NCBI RefSeq assembly: GCF_016545825.1
Contig: NC_052620.1
Coordinates: 11,966,001 to 12,030,000, forward strand
Source of the DNA: Eucalyptus grandis
Lineage: Eukaryota > Streptophyta > Magnoliopsida > Myrtales > Myrtaceae
Direction: 5' to 3'
DNA length: 64,000 nt
The translations under genes and the position numbers were made by a program. A model generated the notes under the pieces. It saw nothing but the letters and a program-made list of their open reading frames with translations. It was not told the origin of the DNA and ran no database searches. Every line of letters starts with the position of its first letter. The stretch's first letter is position 1. Below, in pieces: positions 23,001 through 35,365 of this stretch.

Positions 23001-23357
23001 TCCCAGAGGGAAGAAGAAGGAAGAAGCCTTGCAATGTATTTCATAATTTCGGTGGAAGAGAATCGCTTGTTTGACATTGTTGACGCTCATGTGTTGAAAG
23101 AAGGTAAGATGGGAGAGATTGCATCGGTTGCTAACCTTGCAAAGAGGTGCTTAGACCTAAACGGGAGGAACCGGCCTACAATGAAAGAAGTGGCAATGGA
23201 GTTGGAGGGGATAAGGAAGACCCAATATCCTCCGGACATACAGCAAAATCAAGAGAACTGTGAGGCAACTGAATCTCATGATGCTGTCTTTACATCTAGC
23301 AACTCAAGCATTGACACGAATGTCTACATTTTCGGGTGTGCAGACACTCTTTCCTAG
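20038..23357 (+). CDS. Wall-associated receptor kinase-like protein (WAK/WAKL), three exons
   Basis: Exons 20038-20893, 21057-21227 and 22171-23357 use GT/AG introns and keep frame, giving 737 residues. Residues 1-20 are a signal peptide. Residues 25-115 are a galacturonan-binding GUB_WAK domain ([21 protein letters not shown]). Residues 221-283 carry the WAK-associated tail ([18 protein letters not shown]), with ten N-glycosylation sequons in exon 1. Exon 2 encodes a Pro/Lys/Ser-rich stalk of three 13-residue units in place of the usual EGF-like repeats. A transmembrane helix lies at about 343-367. The kinase spans about 422-690, with glycine loop GQGGQG, VAIKK lysine 445, HRD 540-542 and DFG 561; it is an RD-type kinase. 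The family binds cell-wall pectin outside and phosphorylates targets inside at the plasma membrane. No in-frame stop is seen, so it may be active. Confidence 0.9.
20894..21056 (+). other. Intron 1 of the WAK-like gene
   Basis: Donor AAG|GTAAAA at 20893/20894 and acceptor TTTGCAG|CTGG at 21056/21057. Removal joins phase-1 codons (G + CT) without a stop. Reading through instead would end the protein at 20937. Confidence 0.8.
21057..21227 (+). repeat. Exon 2: 39-bp coding tandem repeat
   Basis: Three 39-bp units each encode roughly S-P-x-x-D-L-P-A-K-S-x-T-S/P (13 residues). The first two are close copies and the third is diverged (PDLAPTKKS). The exon is exactly 57 codons, flanked by good splice sites, so unit number could vary without a frame change. 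Confidence 0.8.
21228..22170 (+). other. Intron 2 of the WAK-like gene, with a decayed transmembrane-exon copy
   Basis: Donor AAAG|GTAAGC at 21227/21228 and acceptor AATGTAG|TGGGC at 22170/22171. Inside, 21655-21700 ('ggaattggagcaggcctagg' then 'agcactactcttgcttc') resembles the exon 3 start at 22183-22215 ('gcaggcattggggcactactc'). This looks like an old partial duplication of the transmembrane-coding sequence, now without a usable frame. Confidence 0.65.
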
Positions 23358-23544
23358 GTAGACCTGGTGAAGATTTGTTTTGCCCATTGCTCTTATGGAG
23401 CCATATTGCTCTGTTTGTCCTATATAGCGGTCTTCAAAGGAAAAAAGAAAGGAAGAAAGTGGGATGAAGACTCGTTCGTTTACTAACAGCGGGACTTTGG
23501 TCAGTTATTTATGGGTTATGTACTCATTCTCGGTGTAAGGGACC

Positions 23545-23550
23545 AATAAA
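23545..23550 (+). terminator. Candidate polyadenylation signal
   Basis: AATAAA about 190 bases after the kinase stop codon, preceded by GT- and T-rich sequence (23490-23540) and followed by T-rich sequence, as in plant 3' ends. Confidence 0.45.
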
Positions 23551-23599
23551 TTTTTTAAGTTGCACTTATTTTTTATTTCAATCAGGTCTTGTAATTAGC

Positions 23600-24590
23600 T
23601 CTGCATTATCACACAGTGTGAGTGAGTATGGTCCGGGTGGGTGGTTCCTCCATCCACTAAATGCTGGTTTTTTAAAATTGAAACCGGACACCACCAATTG
23701 ATTTTATGAATCTAGTCGGGAATTGAACCTCCACTTAGGTCTAGTTCTTGGATGAGTCCATGGAATCGGTCCTTAATCCCTATAAAATTACATTCATCAA
23801 TTAATATAACACATAGCAAGAAGCAATAGTCTGATTCGCCATCTCCACTCGCCCTTCTCTCCGATCCCCCCAAACTCAAAACGCGTCAACCAATCAGTCT
23901 CCCCACATCACCAACACCCGCTTTGGAAACTCTGTTGAGATCAAAACCGCGCACTCCAAATGCTGCTCGGAGGAAATGCCGATCGCTGCTCCTTAATCCC
24001 GCGGCCATGGAAGCTGAAGATGCCTCAGCTCAGATGTGCATGGGAAACTACGGTGCAAAAGAGAAAGCTTTCGTCGACTATCGGAAGAAAAATCGCAGGG
24101 GAAGATGACAAACGAGATTGACGTTTACTAAGATGCCTCAGTTCGTTCCATCCAAGGTTTGGCACGCGAGAAAGAGAGGGAAAATGTGGGAAAGGGGAAT
24201 TAGTCGGAGAGAGTGAGACAGACAGAGTGACTGTAGAATGTTGCGGACAAGAGGCAGGACAGAGAAAATAAAAGGGAAGATGCTCACTTTCCCTGTAATA
24301 TACCAGTCTGGTATGAGTAGGTAAGTGGGCGATTCCAAGCCTGAAACTGGGAATTAGATTAGTACTCACCGGTTTCAGTAAATTGAAATCGGGTTTTGTG
24401 CCTAAACCCGGCAATCAAATTAGTACTCACCGGTTTCAATAAATTAGAATTGGGAACCAAACCAGTCCTCATGGGAACTGCCAATCCGATCTAGTTCCAG
24501 GCGGTTCCCGGTTCCCTTACACGCGCCTAATATCATGCATGCACCAATTTGGAAATACTTTACAAATTGCAATGACCTATATCAAGCATG
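23600..24590. other. Intergenic region with degenerate 'accggttt' repeats
   Basis: The right half holds two direct copies of 'tagtactcaccggtttca' (24360-24378 and 24421-24439) and a run of 'cggttcccggttccc' near 24500. The left half has 'gaaaccggacaccacc' (23693). A GC-richer core (23860-24120) has only short frames without recognisable domains. It could be a decayed TIR element carrying a gene scrap; I cannot define its ends. Confidence 0.3.
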
Positions 24591-25057
24591 ATGCAGTGAT
24601 TTTATTCCAGAAAATTATCCAATTGTTTCCTAGACCTAACCCACAGTCATTAATTTTTCAATTTGGTTAATTAATTTTGAACTTTATGTGAAATTTCAAT
24701 ATAGTCCATCTAGCAAATTTTGGCGAGAAAATTGTGACATGGCAGTCTAGTCTTCAATGGTCGTCCTTTGTAGCTCTATCAGTCCAACGCGGAAGAAATT
24801 AAGCAAAATGAAGTGATTTTGCCTTTTTTTTTTTCTGCACTTATTGAATTTTTACTTTCTCTCTTTTCGCTTTTTTTTTTTTTCCTATTGTGATATTGTT
24901 CATCTTCTCCGCACCTTATCCAGCTGATGAAGCCATGTCTGCAGCTCTCTCTGGTCACTCCCATCTTGGGTGCGGCTTCAATGAGGACGAGGGATAAGCA
25001 GCGATGGGGACAGGTGTGGTCCAAGGCTCGAGTAAGGGGCTCAGTTGGCCTCATATC

Positions 25058-27174
25058 TATTGGGGTTTCATGAATCATGTATAAGAAAAATTAACAAAAT
25101 AAACGCAGTGGAAACAAAGATATATTTTACACATGATTCTCCTAAGGCGTTGTTCGTGTGTTTTAATCAAAAATCTAAACATAAAAAGGAGTTAAACGAA
25201 TTACCTCTCGAAGCGCGCTTTGAAACGAATCGGTTCGGATGTTCTACAGTTCGAGTCCCACAAGCGTCGGACCTCTAGTTCAGACACACCAACAACGAAC
25301 GTCGAACGGAAGAGAGAACTTCCGGATATTCACCACTTCGATCGTGCTAGCAATCACGTGGAAACAATCCGTTGTATTCTTGATGTATAATAGTCACGGC
25401 CCGAACGAGATAATGTTCTCCTTTCTTGCGACTCAAAGACACAAGAACACGCACACACTTTGCTCTCTATTTTCAGCAAGGCATCTTCTCTCTTAAAAAA
25501 AACAAAATGCACGCCCACTTTTTCTCTATATAAGCAGCCCATCGTTTTGTCCTCAAAACCGTTTTTCAATTTAAAATAAAACCGATCACCAACGGTTGCT
25601 GATCGATGGACAATCAGCAACCGTTGCTGATCGTCCATAGCAGACGATCGTGCATGAGCGGTTGCTCATGCATGACCATCGTGCACGAGCAACCGCTCAT
25701 GCACGATGTTGGCATGATGGTTAGCGGTTGCTGACTATCCATGCTTCGTGCATAATGGTCAGCAACCGCTGACCATTACGCTTCGTGCATGTGCACGAAT
25801 TCGTGCACCTACATGAAGCTTTAATCTAATTTTTTAATTAGTTAATTAATTAATTAATTAAGTAAATGAATAATTAATTAATTAATCAATTCTTTTTTTT
25901 TTTTTAAAATAAAAAGAACATAATTTTATATGTACAATTGGAATACATTAACATGTATCCACTTTAAGAATGTGTGTGTATCATATGCAAATAGGCTCGT
26001 GACTATAATACAAATTAAATTAAATCTCATTTAATTTAATTTCAAATCGACACAATTCGATTGCAGTAATTGCAAACACATTTGCAATTATATTTCTCTC
26101 TTGTTCCACGTTATCCTAATTGTTTATGGTGTGTGACATCCCTAGGTTCATCACTAAGCTGGTAGTAAGACTTGTACTAACACATTAGTACTCCCACAAG
26201 AATTAATTGTCCCAATTAATCTTTGGGTCTTACAAGCCATGATTGACATCTAGCAATATGTCATGGCTACTTAGATAGTGTGAATATTTTAAGAACATAA
26301 TGAACCTGTCAGCTTTGGCTACAGTGTAATTCAATCCCTCTGTCTTACTATATCCCGATCAAACAAAGACCATGAAATATTAGTCAAGTCATTAATTTGA
26401 TTATATGCACAAATCTAATTGACATGCATTTTATTCGAGACATAAATAATTTATTCTCGGTTACAACCCCGGCCAAGGATTTCAATGCAGTGTCACAATT
26501 AGATCGCATAGGACATCATTATCATACCTTGCATATAACAAGGACACATATTTCATAATGCACACACGTGTAACTTCATATATGAACAAACTATGACCAT
26601 CAGGTATAAAGATGGATCAACGACCCGGCATTATGTGCATCCGTGAACCATAGTTGTTCAATACACAAGTTAACAATGTGCCTCAGGTCTAAGGATTATT
26701 TACACAAGACCAAAGCATGAACAATTAGACATTGACCACGCTAAAAGCTTCCATGTCGCTAATCGTTCCATATGCGTCACGTTCAGTGAATTTGTCTAAT
26801 ACAAACACCTGTGTTCTAACTCAGGCATCATAATACCTAATGACATGTGACTCATCATTCCCTTAAGTATCCAGTACTTAATGGCGAAGTTAAGAACACA
26901 CCGGTCTCAACAGGATTATTAATATCCACTCAATAATCCATTGACCGGGACCGATTTAAAGATTTAGTCTAACTATGAACCCGTCACGTATATTCTTGAC
27001 GTCTCAAGAATAAGTCTAGTTGCAACTGATCTTATGGAATCATTCATCAATATAAAATAATTGGACAAATGAATGAATACGTCATTGCCATTAAATAAAT
27101 AATAATAATGAAAGTACAACTGAAATCCCTAATATGTAACCATTACATAGTAGCTTTAGGGCATACATCCAACA
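25058..27174 (-). repeat. Copia-2 3' LTR
   Basis: Plus strand begins TATTGGGGTTTCATGAATC (first G changed to A relative to the partner) and ends GGGCATACATCCAACA. Unusually long for copia. It includes the palindrome cluster at 25587-25810 and a TTAA-repeat tract near 25830-25890. Confidence 0.93.
25587..25810. repeat. Cluster of imperfect palindromes in the copia-2 LTR
   Basis: At least five hairpin-capable blocks are centred on GGTTGCTGA or AGCGGTTGCT, for example GCATGAGCGGTTGCTCATGC, CAGCAACCGCTGACC and GTGCACGAATTCGTGCAC. The second LTR keeps the same architecture at 33056-33250 with one unit missing. Confidence 0.85.
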
Positions 27175-27302
27175 ATCTCCCACTTGCACTAAAGCCAACT
27201 TGTCTGGTACCTCAAACCCATTTTGTCAATATGTCTTTCAAAAGAAGACTGAGTTAAAGCCTTAGTGAAGGGATCTGCCACGTTTTCTGCCGAGGCAATT
27301 TT

Positions 27303-27683
27303 CTACAAGGCGATATCACCTCTCCCAACAATTTCTCTGATGAGATGGAAGCATCTCTCGATGTGCTTGGACTTTTGGTGAGACCTTGGTTCCTTAGCTT
27401 GAGCTATAGCCCCATTGTTGTCACAAAACAATGTAATCGGTTGCTCAATTGAAGGAACGACTCCAAGTTCATAAATAAACTTCTTCATCCAAGTGGCTTC
27501 CTTTGCTGCTTCAGAAGCAGCTACATACTCCGCCTCAGTGGTGGAATCAGCAGTTATACTTTATTTAGAACTTTTCCAACTAACTGCGCCACCATTGAAT
27601 GTAAAGACAAACTCGAACGTAGACTTATAATTATTAGGATCCGATTGAAAATCGGAATCAGTATAAGCTACAACTTTAAATTC
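27303..27683 (-). pseudogene. Copia-2 RNase H
   Basis: The minus-strand frame at 27303-27488 contains LFCDNNGAIAQAKEPRSHQK and KHIERCFHLIREIV, the C-terminal part of copia RNase H with its conserved Asp-Asn and KHI-x-x-R/C-H boxes. Earlier parts continue to 27683 with a stop near 27560. It removes RNA from the RNA-DNA hybrid during reverse transcription. Confidence 0.88.
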
Positions 27684-28718
27684 TCATTCTCCATATATCA
27701 AGAATAAATCTTTAGTCCTTCGCAAGTACTTAAGAATATTCTTGACTGCTATCCAGTGCTCTTCTCCTGGATCAGATTGATATCTGCTAGTAATACTTAC
27801 AGCATGGGCAATATCGGGTTTAGTACATAGCATAGCATACATTATGCTTCCAATAGCAGATGTATATGGTATCTTTGCCATCCGCTCTCTTTCTTCAGGA
27901 ATGTTGGGACACATCTACTTAGAAAGACGGATCCCTTGCCTAAAAAGCAATAATCCTCTCTTGGAACATTGCATGTTAAACCGTGTTAACGCTTTGTCTA
28001 TGTACGTAGATTGTGAGAGGCCAATCAATCGTCTTGATCTATTTCTATAGATCTTAATACCTAAAATGTAGGTTGCCTCTCCTAAATCTTTCATGGAGAA
28101 TTTCTGTGACAAGAATAGTTTTATCGATGATATCATTGGTACATCATTTCCAATCAGAAGTATATCATCAACATACAAAACTAGAAATGCAAATGCACTC
28201 CCACTTATCTTCTTGTATACACAAGGTTCATCCGGATTTTTGATGAAGCCAAATAATTTGACTACCTCATCAAAACGGATATTCCAACTTCTGGAGGCTT
28301 GTTTGAGTCCATAAATGGATCTCTTAAGCTTACACACCTTCCGTTTTTCACTATTGGATTCAAAACCCTGTGGCTGTTCCATATAGATGTCCTCATCGAG
28401 AAAACCATTTAGAAAAGTTGTTTTGACATCCATTTGGAATATCTCATAATCAAGGTGTGCAGCTATAGCCAACATAATCCGAATGGACTTTAGCATGGCC
28501 ACAGGTGAAAAAGTTTCGTCATAATCAATTCATTCTTTTTGACGATATCCTTTCGCCACCAGCCGTGCTTTGTAAGTTCCAATTTGACCTTCAGCATTCA
28601 TCTTCCTCTTGAAGATCCATTTACAACCAATTGGTATAATACCATCAGGCAGGTCAGTCAAGGTCCAAACCTCATTGGAATACATTGAATCCATTTCGCA
28701 TTCATGGCTTCTAGCCAT
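27684..28718 (-). pseudogene. Copia-2 reverse transcriptase
   Basis: Three minus-strand frames in order: 28530-28718 ([24 protein letters not shown]), 27915-28502 (FQMDVKTTFLNGFLDEDIYM, IYGLKQASRSW, the catalytic VLYVDDILLIGND) and 27684-27914 (IPYTSAIGSIMYAMLCTKPD). All core RT motifs are present, including YVDD. Breaks near 28505-28525 and 27915 separate the frames. Confidence 0.92.
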
Positions 28719-29133
28719 TTACTAGAATCGATGTCCAACATCGCCTCCTCATAGGTTTAGGATTCACCGGGTTGATCATTATCATTCACAATGAATTATG
28801 GTTCAATATGATCAACCGAGTGTCTATAACGAGCAGGTGGGCGAGACATTCTCGCACTTTTCCTAAGAGGTTGTGTATCAGAAGCTCCCACTGAATCAGA
28901 GATTGGTATCTGAACTTGGTTGTTTGGCACTTCATTATTTTCTTCTTGTAAGACTATTTTCCGCCCAGCACCACTTTCTTGGACGAACTAATTCTCCAAA
29001 AAAGAAGCGTGCTTGCATACCAAAATTCTTTGGTTTGAATGAAAATAGAAATAATATCCAAGAGTTTCCTTTGGATATCCAATGAAGTGACCTTATTCAA
29101 ATCTTGCCTCCAATTTTTCCATTTTTAGCTTTT

Positions 29134-30072
29134 TCACGAAAGCTGACAACCCCAAATCTTAATATGATTAAGACTAGGTCTCCTACTATGCCATATCTTA
29201 TAGGGCGTAGTTGGAACAGATTTGGACGTCACTCTATTAAGTATATATACAGCTATCTCAAGGGCATATTCCCAAAGGGATATTAGCAAATCGGTGTAAC
29301 TCATCATAGATCGTACCATATTTAATAAAGTACGATTTTTTTGTTCAGATACACCATTATATTCTGGAGTTCCAGGAGGTGTCCATTGTGATAAAATGCC
29401 ATTCTCTTTAAGATAGTACAGGAATTCAGTACTAAGGTATTCACCTCCTCGATCTGATCGAAGAGCCTTAATACATTTTCCTGTTTGTTTCTCAACTTCA
29501 GCCTTGAATTCCTTGAACTTTTCAAAGGATTCAGATTTATACTTCATGAGGTATAAATAACCATACCGTGACTGATCATCGGTGAAGGTAATGAAGTAAT
29601 TATAACCACCTCTAGCAGTTTCATTAATTAGTTCATATACATCTGTATGTATTAATTCTAATATGTCAGCAGCTCGCGCACTTTGTCCCACAAAAGACGC
29701 TTTGGTCATTTTTCCTAGAAGACATGCCTCACAAATCGAGTATGACTCAATATTTGATGGATCAATGTATCCATCATTACTCAACTTGTTAATTCTGTCT
29801 TCTCCAATATGACATGATTGGAGATGCCAAATATACATTTTATTTGGACCGTCTCTATGGCGTTTATTAGTTATGGCATTTATATTAATTCTATTTTGCT
29901 TATTGACATTCGTAATCGCATTACCGGACATTGTAATGGTATAAAGATTGTTGGTTAATAAGCTAGAACCAACACATTCTATTATGATAAATAGAACAAA
30001 CATCATCAGCAAAAGAAAATTCATAATTCTCTTTACCCAAATGAGATATAGAGATGATGTTCCTAACAGCAT
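29134..30072 (-). pseudogene. Copia-2 integrase
   Basis: A 312-codon minus-strand frame. It has the HHCC zinc site (IWHLQSCHIGED, CEACLLGK) and a catalytic core with HTDVY, FTDDQSRYGYLY, ALRSDRGGEYLS and PGTPEYNGVSEQKNRTLLNM, giving the D-D-35-E triad. It ends in YILNRVTSKSVPTTPYKIW. It is long and intact over the core, but the C-terminus is cut by a stop near 29134. Confidence 0.93.
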
Positions 30073-31154
30073 TCTTATAATGCAAATTGTTCTTTAAAAC
30101 CAATACATGTCTAGAAGGCAAACATAAATGAAAAATCTCTATAGCTAATGCAGCAACTCTTGCTCCATTGGCAAACGTCAGGACAATCTCATTTCGCCGT
30201 AGCATCCTGCTTATTTCCAGATTCTGCAAAGACATACAAATATGTGAAGTTGCAGCAGAATCTAGAACCCATGAGCTGGATTCAGCATTAACCATAAGAT
30301 TAATTTCAATAAGCATAGACACCATACCTTCATAAGGTTGGTTCTTGGGCTTGACCTTCAAGCTCACGAGGTACCTCCTACAGTTCCTCCTCCAATGCCC
30401 TTTGACACCACAGTAATGACATTTCCCTTTATCAATCATGGGTTTTGGTTGCACAACAGGTTTGGCAGGCCTCTTCCATTTATTCTTTTTTAAAACAGTC
30501 TTACCCCTTGAAGAAGAAGCCTTAGCCATAGCCACTACATTTGGCCTCGTGTTATGCATTTCCTTCTCATAAATTACCAGCATGCTATGTAACTCAGCAA
30601 GAGTTTTCTCCATTTTATGCATGTGGAAGTTTTGGACAAAACCAGAGAAGGAATCGGGTAAAGATTGGAGGATTAAATCCACAGCTAACTCATTATCCAT
30701 AACGAGATTCAGTCTAGCCAATTCTTCAATGTGCCAGATCATTTTCAAAGCATGATCATTAACTGATGATCTTTCAGCCATCCTCAAACGGTACAATGCC
30801 TTAGATATCTCATATCTAGAGGGTCGACCATTCTCATCAAAGTATTTTTTTTAAATGCAAAATGATCGACCTAGCATCTTCCATAGATTCATACTTCTTT
30901 TGTAATTCATTGTTCATTGAAGCAAGCATATATGACCAAACTTTTAAGTCATTATCATGCCACTTATCATAAGTGACACGTTCCTCTTGGGTCCCACCCT
31001 CAGGAAAGGATGTCGGCATCTTTTCATCAAGCACATACCCAATTTTTTTTGAATTGAGAACAAAAATACTCAAATTCCTCACCCAGTTAGTGAAATTGGG
31101 TCCAGTCAAACAATTCTTGTCAGGTATAGAAGCGAGTGGGTTTATGGTCACCAT
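29963..31154 (-). pseudogene. Copia-2 gag, zinc knuckle and protease
   Basis: Frame 30837-31154 is the gag start (LTGPNFTNWVRNLSIFVLNS, the pattern of the UBN2 family). Frame 29963-30796 continues it with MYRLRMAERSSVNDHALKMI, the CCHC knuckle CHYCGVKGHWRRNC and the protease box WVLDSAATSHIC (active-site DSA in place of DSG). The two frames are separated by a break at about 30797-30836. The frame overlaps the start of the integrase frame at 29963-30072. Confidence 0.9.
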
Positions 31155-32528
31155 TTTTCAGAGTAATAATATATCTGTCGCAGAAAATAAATTGTTAGCC
31201 ATTGTATCTTTCAAAGCAACTATTTCATTTTGGCCTTTAAATGAAATAGATCCTCATACTAAATTTATATTTGAATCCCATACTCTTTAAGATGGGAAGT
31301 GGTAATCTTTGTTGGGTAAATATTACTAGTGGGGATTGGAGTTCCACTAGCCCAAAGTCCACCTCACCTAACAGTTATTGATGTCCTATGAACTTAGTGA
31401 ATGAACCAGCTTGTTCAACGCATCATATGCGAGTCCCAATCATAACTTCAGCCTCTAGACCATGAAAGCCTCACCTAACAGTTATTGGCATCATGATCAT
31501 AGTTAAGTCTAGCCCATCGTCTCATGCAAGTATTGAAAACACAAATGATTCCCTCACCTGACAGTTATTAGAAATCATTTGGCTCCAACCCCACAGCATC
31601 ATATGCATAATGGAGTGGTTCAATATTATAAATGATAATTAACCCCTATGTATCCATAACTGGTTAGTTAACCACTATAATATTGGATCAAACCACGCCG
31701 ATGGAAGGCCACGAGTCCAAAACCCATTTCGACTTAATATTCTTTGTAAGGAGATTTGTGTCGTTATTAACGATCTCACTTTGCACATTAACCGGTTTAA
31801 CATGCACGATACCATAAACACAATAAATAAATAGATATCACATAAACATCTATCCTATGTGGTGATCATGGAATTATGGTTCAATGGGTCTCGAGCCAAA
31901 GAGACCCATTTAGCCATTTTAATATTTTAATAATATGGACCTGCTCTTCACTTTTTCTTCAATCTTTGAACTCTTCAAAGACCGGGCCCCAGAGAGCTCA
32001 CCGGTTTAATGGCTCCTCCAATGGTTCCTCCTCTCTTGTAGTATTTACATCAATAATTGAAATACTAAACTATACTAAAATTACATTTCATAAAAATAAA
32101 TATAAAAGGAAGGACGCAGCCTCCATTTAATAATTACATCCCCAAAAAGAATACCTGTAATCATCATACATTCATCCATACAACAATCACAACATTAGGG
32201 ATTTTTCCATGATCACCACCCTTCCTTATGAGCCATAAATTCAAAATTTAAAGCTCTAGAAGGCATGCATAAAATTCTGCATATCATTTGCAGAATATAA
32301 ACAAAGTATAACAAGTTACGGATTTTTGATTCAAAATTGATTTAGTTCTAATTTTTGCTTAGTTGATTAAATTTATCACATAAATTAATCAACTTCTATA
32401 GGCCACATAAGAGCAAGAGAACCAATTCTCTTAACAAAAATAAATTGGCCATTAGAACGCAAAAATGTATTTGAACTACAAATCAATTAAACGCACGAAA
32501 AAACGCCTAAGGTTGGCTCTGATACCAC
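31155..32528 (-). other. Copia-2 leader and primer-binding site
   Basis: 1.36 kb without coding sense between the gag start and the 5' LTR. It has repeated 'cctaacagttattg'/'cctgacagttatt' phrases at about 31365, 31473 and 31559. The primer-binding complement GGCTCTGATACCA is at 32515-32527, directly before the LTR. Confidence 0.8.
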
Positions 32529-34606
32529 TGTTGGGGTTTCATGAATCATGTATAAGAAAAATTAACAAAATAAACGCAGCAGAAACAAAGATATATTTTA
32601 CACATGATTCTCCTAAGGCATTGTTCGTGCGTTTTAATCAAAAATCTAAACATAAAAGGGAGTTAAACGAATTACCTCTCGAAGCGCGCTTTGAAACGAA
32701 TCGGTTCCGATGTTCTACAGTTCGAGTCCCACAAGCGTCGAACCTTTAGTTCAGACACACCAACAACGAACGTCGAACGGAAGAGAGAACTTTCAGATAT
32801 TCACCACTTCGATCGTGCTAGCAATCACGTGGAAACAATCCGTTGTATTCTTGATGTATAATAGTCATGGCCCCAACGAGATAATGTTCTCTTTTCTTGC
32901 GACTCAAAGACACAAGAACACGCACACACTTTGCTCTCTATTTTCAGCAAGGCATCTTCTCTCTTAAAAAAACAAAACGCACGCCCACTTTTTCTCTATA
33001 TAAGCAGCCCATCGTTTTGTCCTCAAAACCGTTTTTCAATTTAAAATAAAACCGATCACCAACGGTTGCTGATCGTCCATAGCAGATGATCGTGCATGAG
33101 CGGTTGCTCATGCATGACCATCATGCATGAGCAACCGCTCATGCACGATCTTGGCATGATGGTCAGCGGTTGCTGACGATCCATGCTTCGTGCATAATGG
33201 TCAGCAACCGCTAACCATTACACTCGTGCATGTGCACGAATTCGTGCACCTGCATGAAGCTTTAATCTAATTTTTTTAATTAGTTAATTAATTAATTAAT
33301 TAAGTAAATGAATAATTAATTAATTAATCAATTCTTTTTTAAAAATAAAAAGAACATAATTTTATATGTACAATTAGAATACATTAACATGTATCCACTT
33401 TGAGAATGCGTGTGCATCATATGCAAATAGGCTCGTGACTATAATACAAATTAAATTAAATCTCATTTAATTTAATTTCAAATCGACACAATTTGATTGC
33501 AGTAATTGCAAACACATTTGCAATTATATCTCTTGTTCCACGTTATCCTAATTGTTTATGGTGTGTGACATCTCTAGGTTCATCACTAAACTGGTAGTAA
33601 GACTTGTACTAACACATTAGTACTCCCACAAGAATTAATTGTCCTGATTAATTTTTGGGTCTTACAAGCCATGATTAACATCTAGTAATATGTCATGACT
33701 ACCTAGATAGTGTGAATATTTTAAGAACATAATGAACCTATCAGCTTTGGCTGCAATGTAATTCAATCCCTCTGTCTTACTATGTCCCGATCAAATAAAT
33801 ACCATGGAATATTAGTCAAGTCATTAATTTGATCATATGCACAAATCTAATTGACATGCATTTTATTCGAGACATAAACAATTTATTCTCGGTTACAACC
33901 CCAGCCGAGGATTTCAATGCAGTGTCACAATTAGATCGCATAGGACATCATTATCATACCTTGCATATAACAAGGAGACAGATTTCATATTGCACACACG
34001 TGTAACTTCATATATGAACAAATTATGACCATCAGGTGTAAAGACGGATCAACGACCCGGCATTATGTGCACCCGTGGACCATAGTTGTTCAATACACAA
34101 GTTAACAATGTGCCTCAGATCTAAGGATTATTTACACAAGACCAAAGCATAAACAATTAGACATTGACCACGCTAAAAGCTTCCATGTCGCTAATCGTTC
34201 CATATGCGTCACGTTCAGTGAATTTGTCTAATACAAACACCTGTGTTCTAACTCAGGCATCATAATACATAATGACATGTGACTCATCATTCCCTTAAGT
34301 ATCCAGTACTTAATGGCGAAGTTAAGAACACACCGGTCTCAACAGGATTATTAATATCCACTCAATAATCCATCAACCGAGAATGATTTAAAGATTTAGT
34401 CTAACTATGAACCCGTCACATATATTCTTGACGTCTCAAGAATAAGTGTAGTTGCAACTGATCTTATGGAATCATTCATCAATATAAAATAATTGGACAA
34501 ATGAATGAATACGTCATTGCCATTAATTAAATAATAATAATGAAAGTACAACTGAAATCCCTAATATGTAACCATTACATAGTAGCTTTAGGGCATACAT
34601 CCAATA
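32529..34606 (-). repeat. Copia-2 5' LTR
   Basis: Starts TGTTGGGGTTTCATGAATC and ends GGGCATACATCCAATA on the plus strand, with the terminal CA changed to TA. Carries the same palindrome block (33056-33250) as the 3' LTR. Followed by GTATC. Confidence 0.93.
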
Positions 34607-34611
34607 GTATC

Positions 34612-35188
34612 TTGGTCGATCCAAGGTCCAGACAGGTCAGCAGCAACCCTACCTGGCCGCTGCAATCATCGAGGGCCGTCATTGATCGCTTGCCCGAGTG
34701 TTGCAGAGGCGGGGAAGAAATGATCGCGGGATTTAGCACAAAAAACAGTGTCAGAGTTGGACATTGATGGTCTGAAAGACCGACACCAAAGGTCCTAGCA
34801 CAAAAAAATTAGAGTTCTTAAGACTTATAATGAAAGGATTTAGGATGATGGGGGGCCATTGTTGAACAGAAATACGTCCTACCACATTGCAGGATACAAG
34901 GTGGCCATAGGCAGAGAAGATACTATGAATTCGTGATTTCCACTTCATTTTGCCGGGAAGAAGAACGGCCATGCGTGACTTCGTCAGGAGATTACTTCAA
35001 AACGCAATCGTAACAACTTTAAGTTTCATTCACCTGGCGGATGTGAGGGCGGCGAGGGTGAAGGACTCGTGGAGGTGGATGAGTTACATCCTTGGAAGAA
35101 GATGAACAGCAGAGAGGAAGGATAATATAGGGAAAAAAGGAATAAAAAAGGGAGAAAAATAAGAACATTGAGAAAATAAACTCAAAAC
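34612..35188. other. GC-richer remnant inside the split Mutator-like element
   Basis: Contains short frames only. 'gatccaaggtccagacagg' and 'gaggcggggaagaaatgatc' belong to no family I recognise. Probably the right half of captured or internal sequence interrupted by copia-2. Confidence 0.3.
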
Positions 35189-35365
35189 TATGTCATTTTA
35201 CTTAAGTTTTTCCATGTCATACACTGATCGTTCCACATAGGACCGCCGACAACAATTAGACTTACATGTCATCGCTTTCTAGCCAAAATTGACCAGATAG
35301 AATACAGAAATTATTAAAATAATTAAGACTGAATTGGATAATTTTTCAATCCAAGAAGACATCAC

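Larger units (their letters stand above)
25058..34606 (-). mobile_element. Copia-2: Ty1/copia retrotransposon with 2.1-kb LTRs
   Basis: The 9.55-kb element has LTRs 25058-27174 and 32529-34606. Flanks ATATC and GTATC (25053-25057, 34607-34611) match at four of five bases. The primer-binding site complement (32515-32527) and the polypurine complement (ATCTCCCACTTGCAC from 27175) place transcription on the minus strand. Internal order on that strand is a 1.36-kb leader, gag, zinc knuckle, protease, integrase, RT, RNase H. It is the best preserved element in the window but still broken by stops between 27488 and 31154. Confidence 0.94.
24600..35365. mobile_element. Probable Mutator-like element split by copia-2
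   Basis: Left 24610-24760 ('aaaattatccaattg', 'caaattttggcgagaaa', 'gtgacatggcagtctag') and right 35190-35365 read inverted relative to each other ('gctagaaagcgatgacatg' on the complement). They end in matching 'attatccaatt' boxes. Between them lie short GC-rich cargo pieces (24900-25057 and 34612-35110) and copia-2. Without copia-2 the element is about 1.2 kb. End points are approximate and no target duplication was found. Confidence 0.4.
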
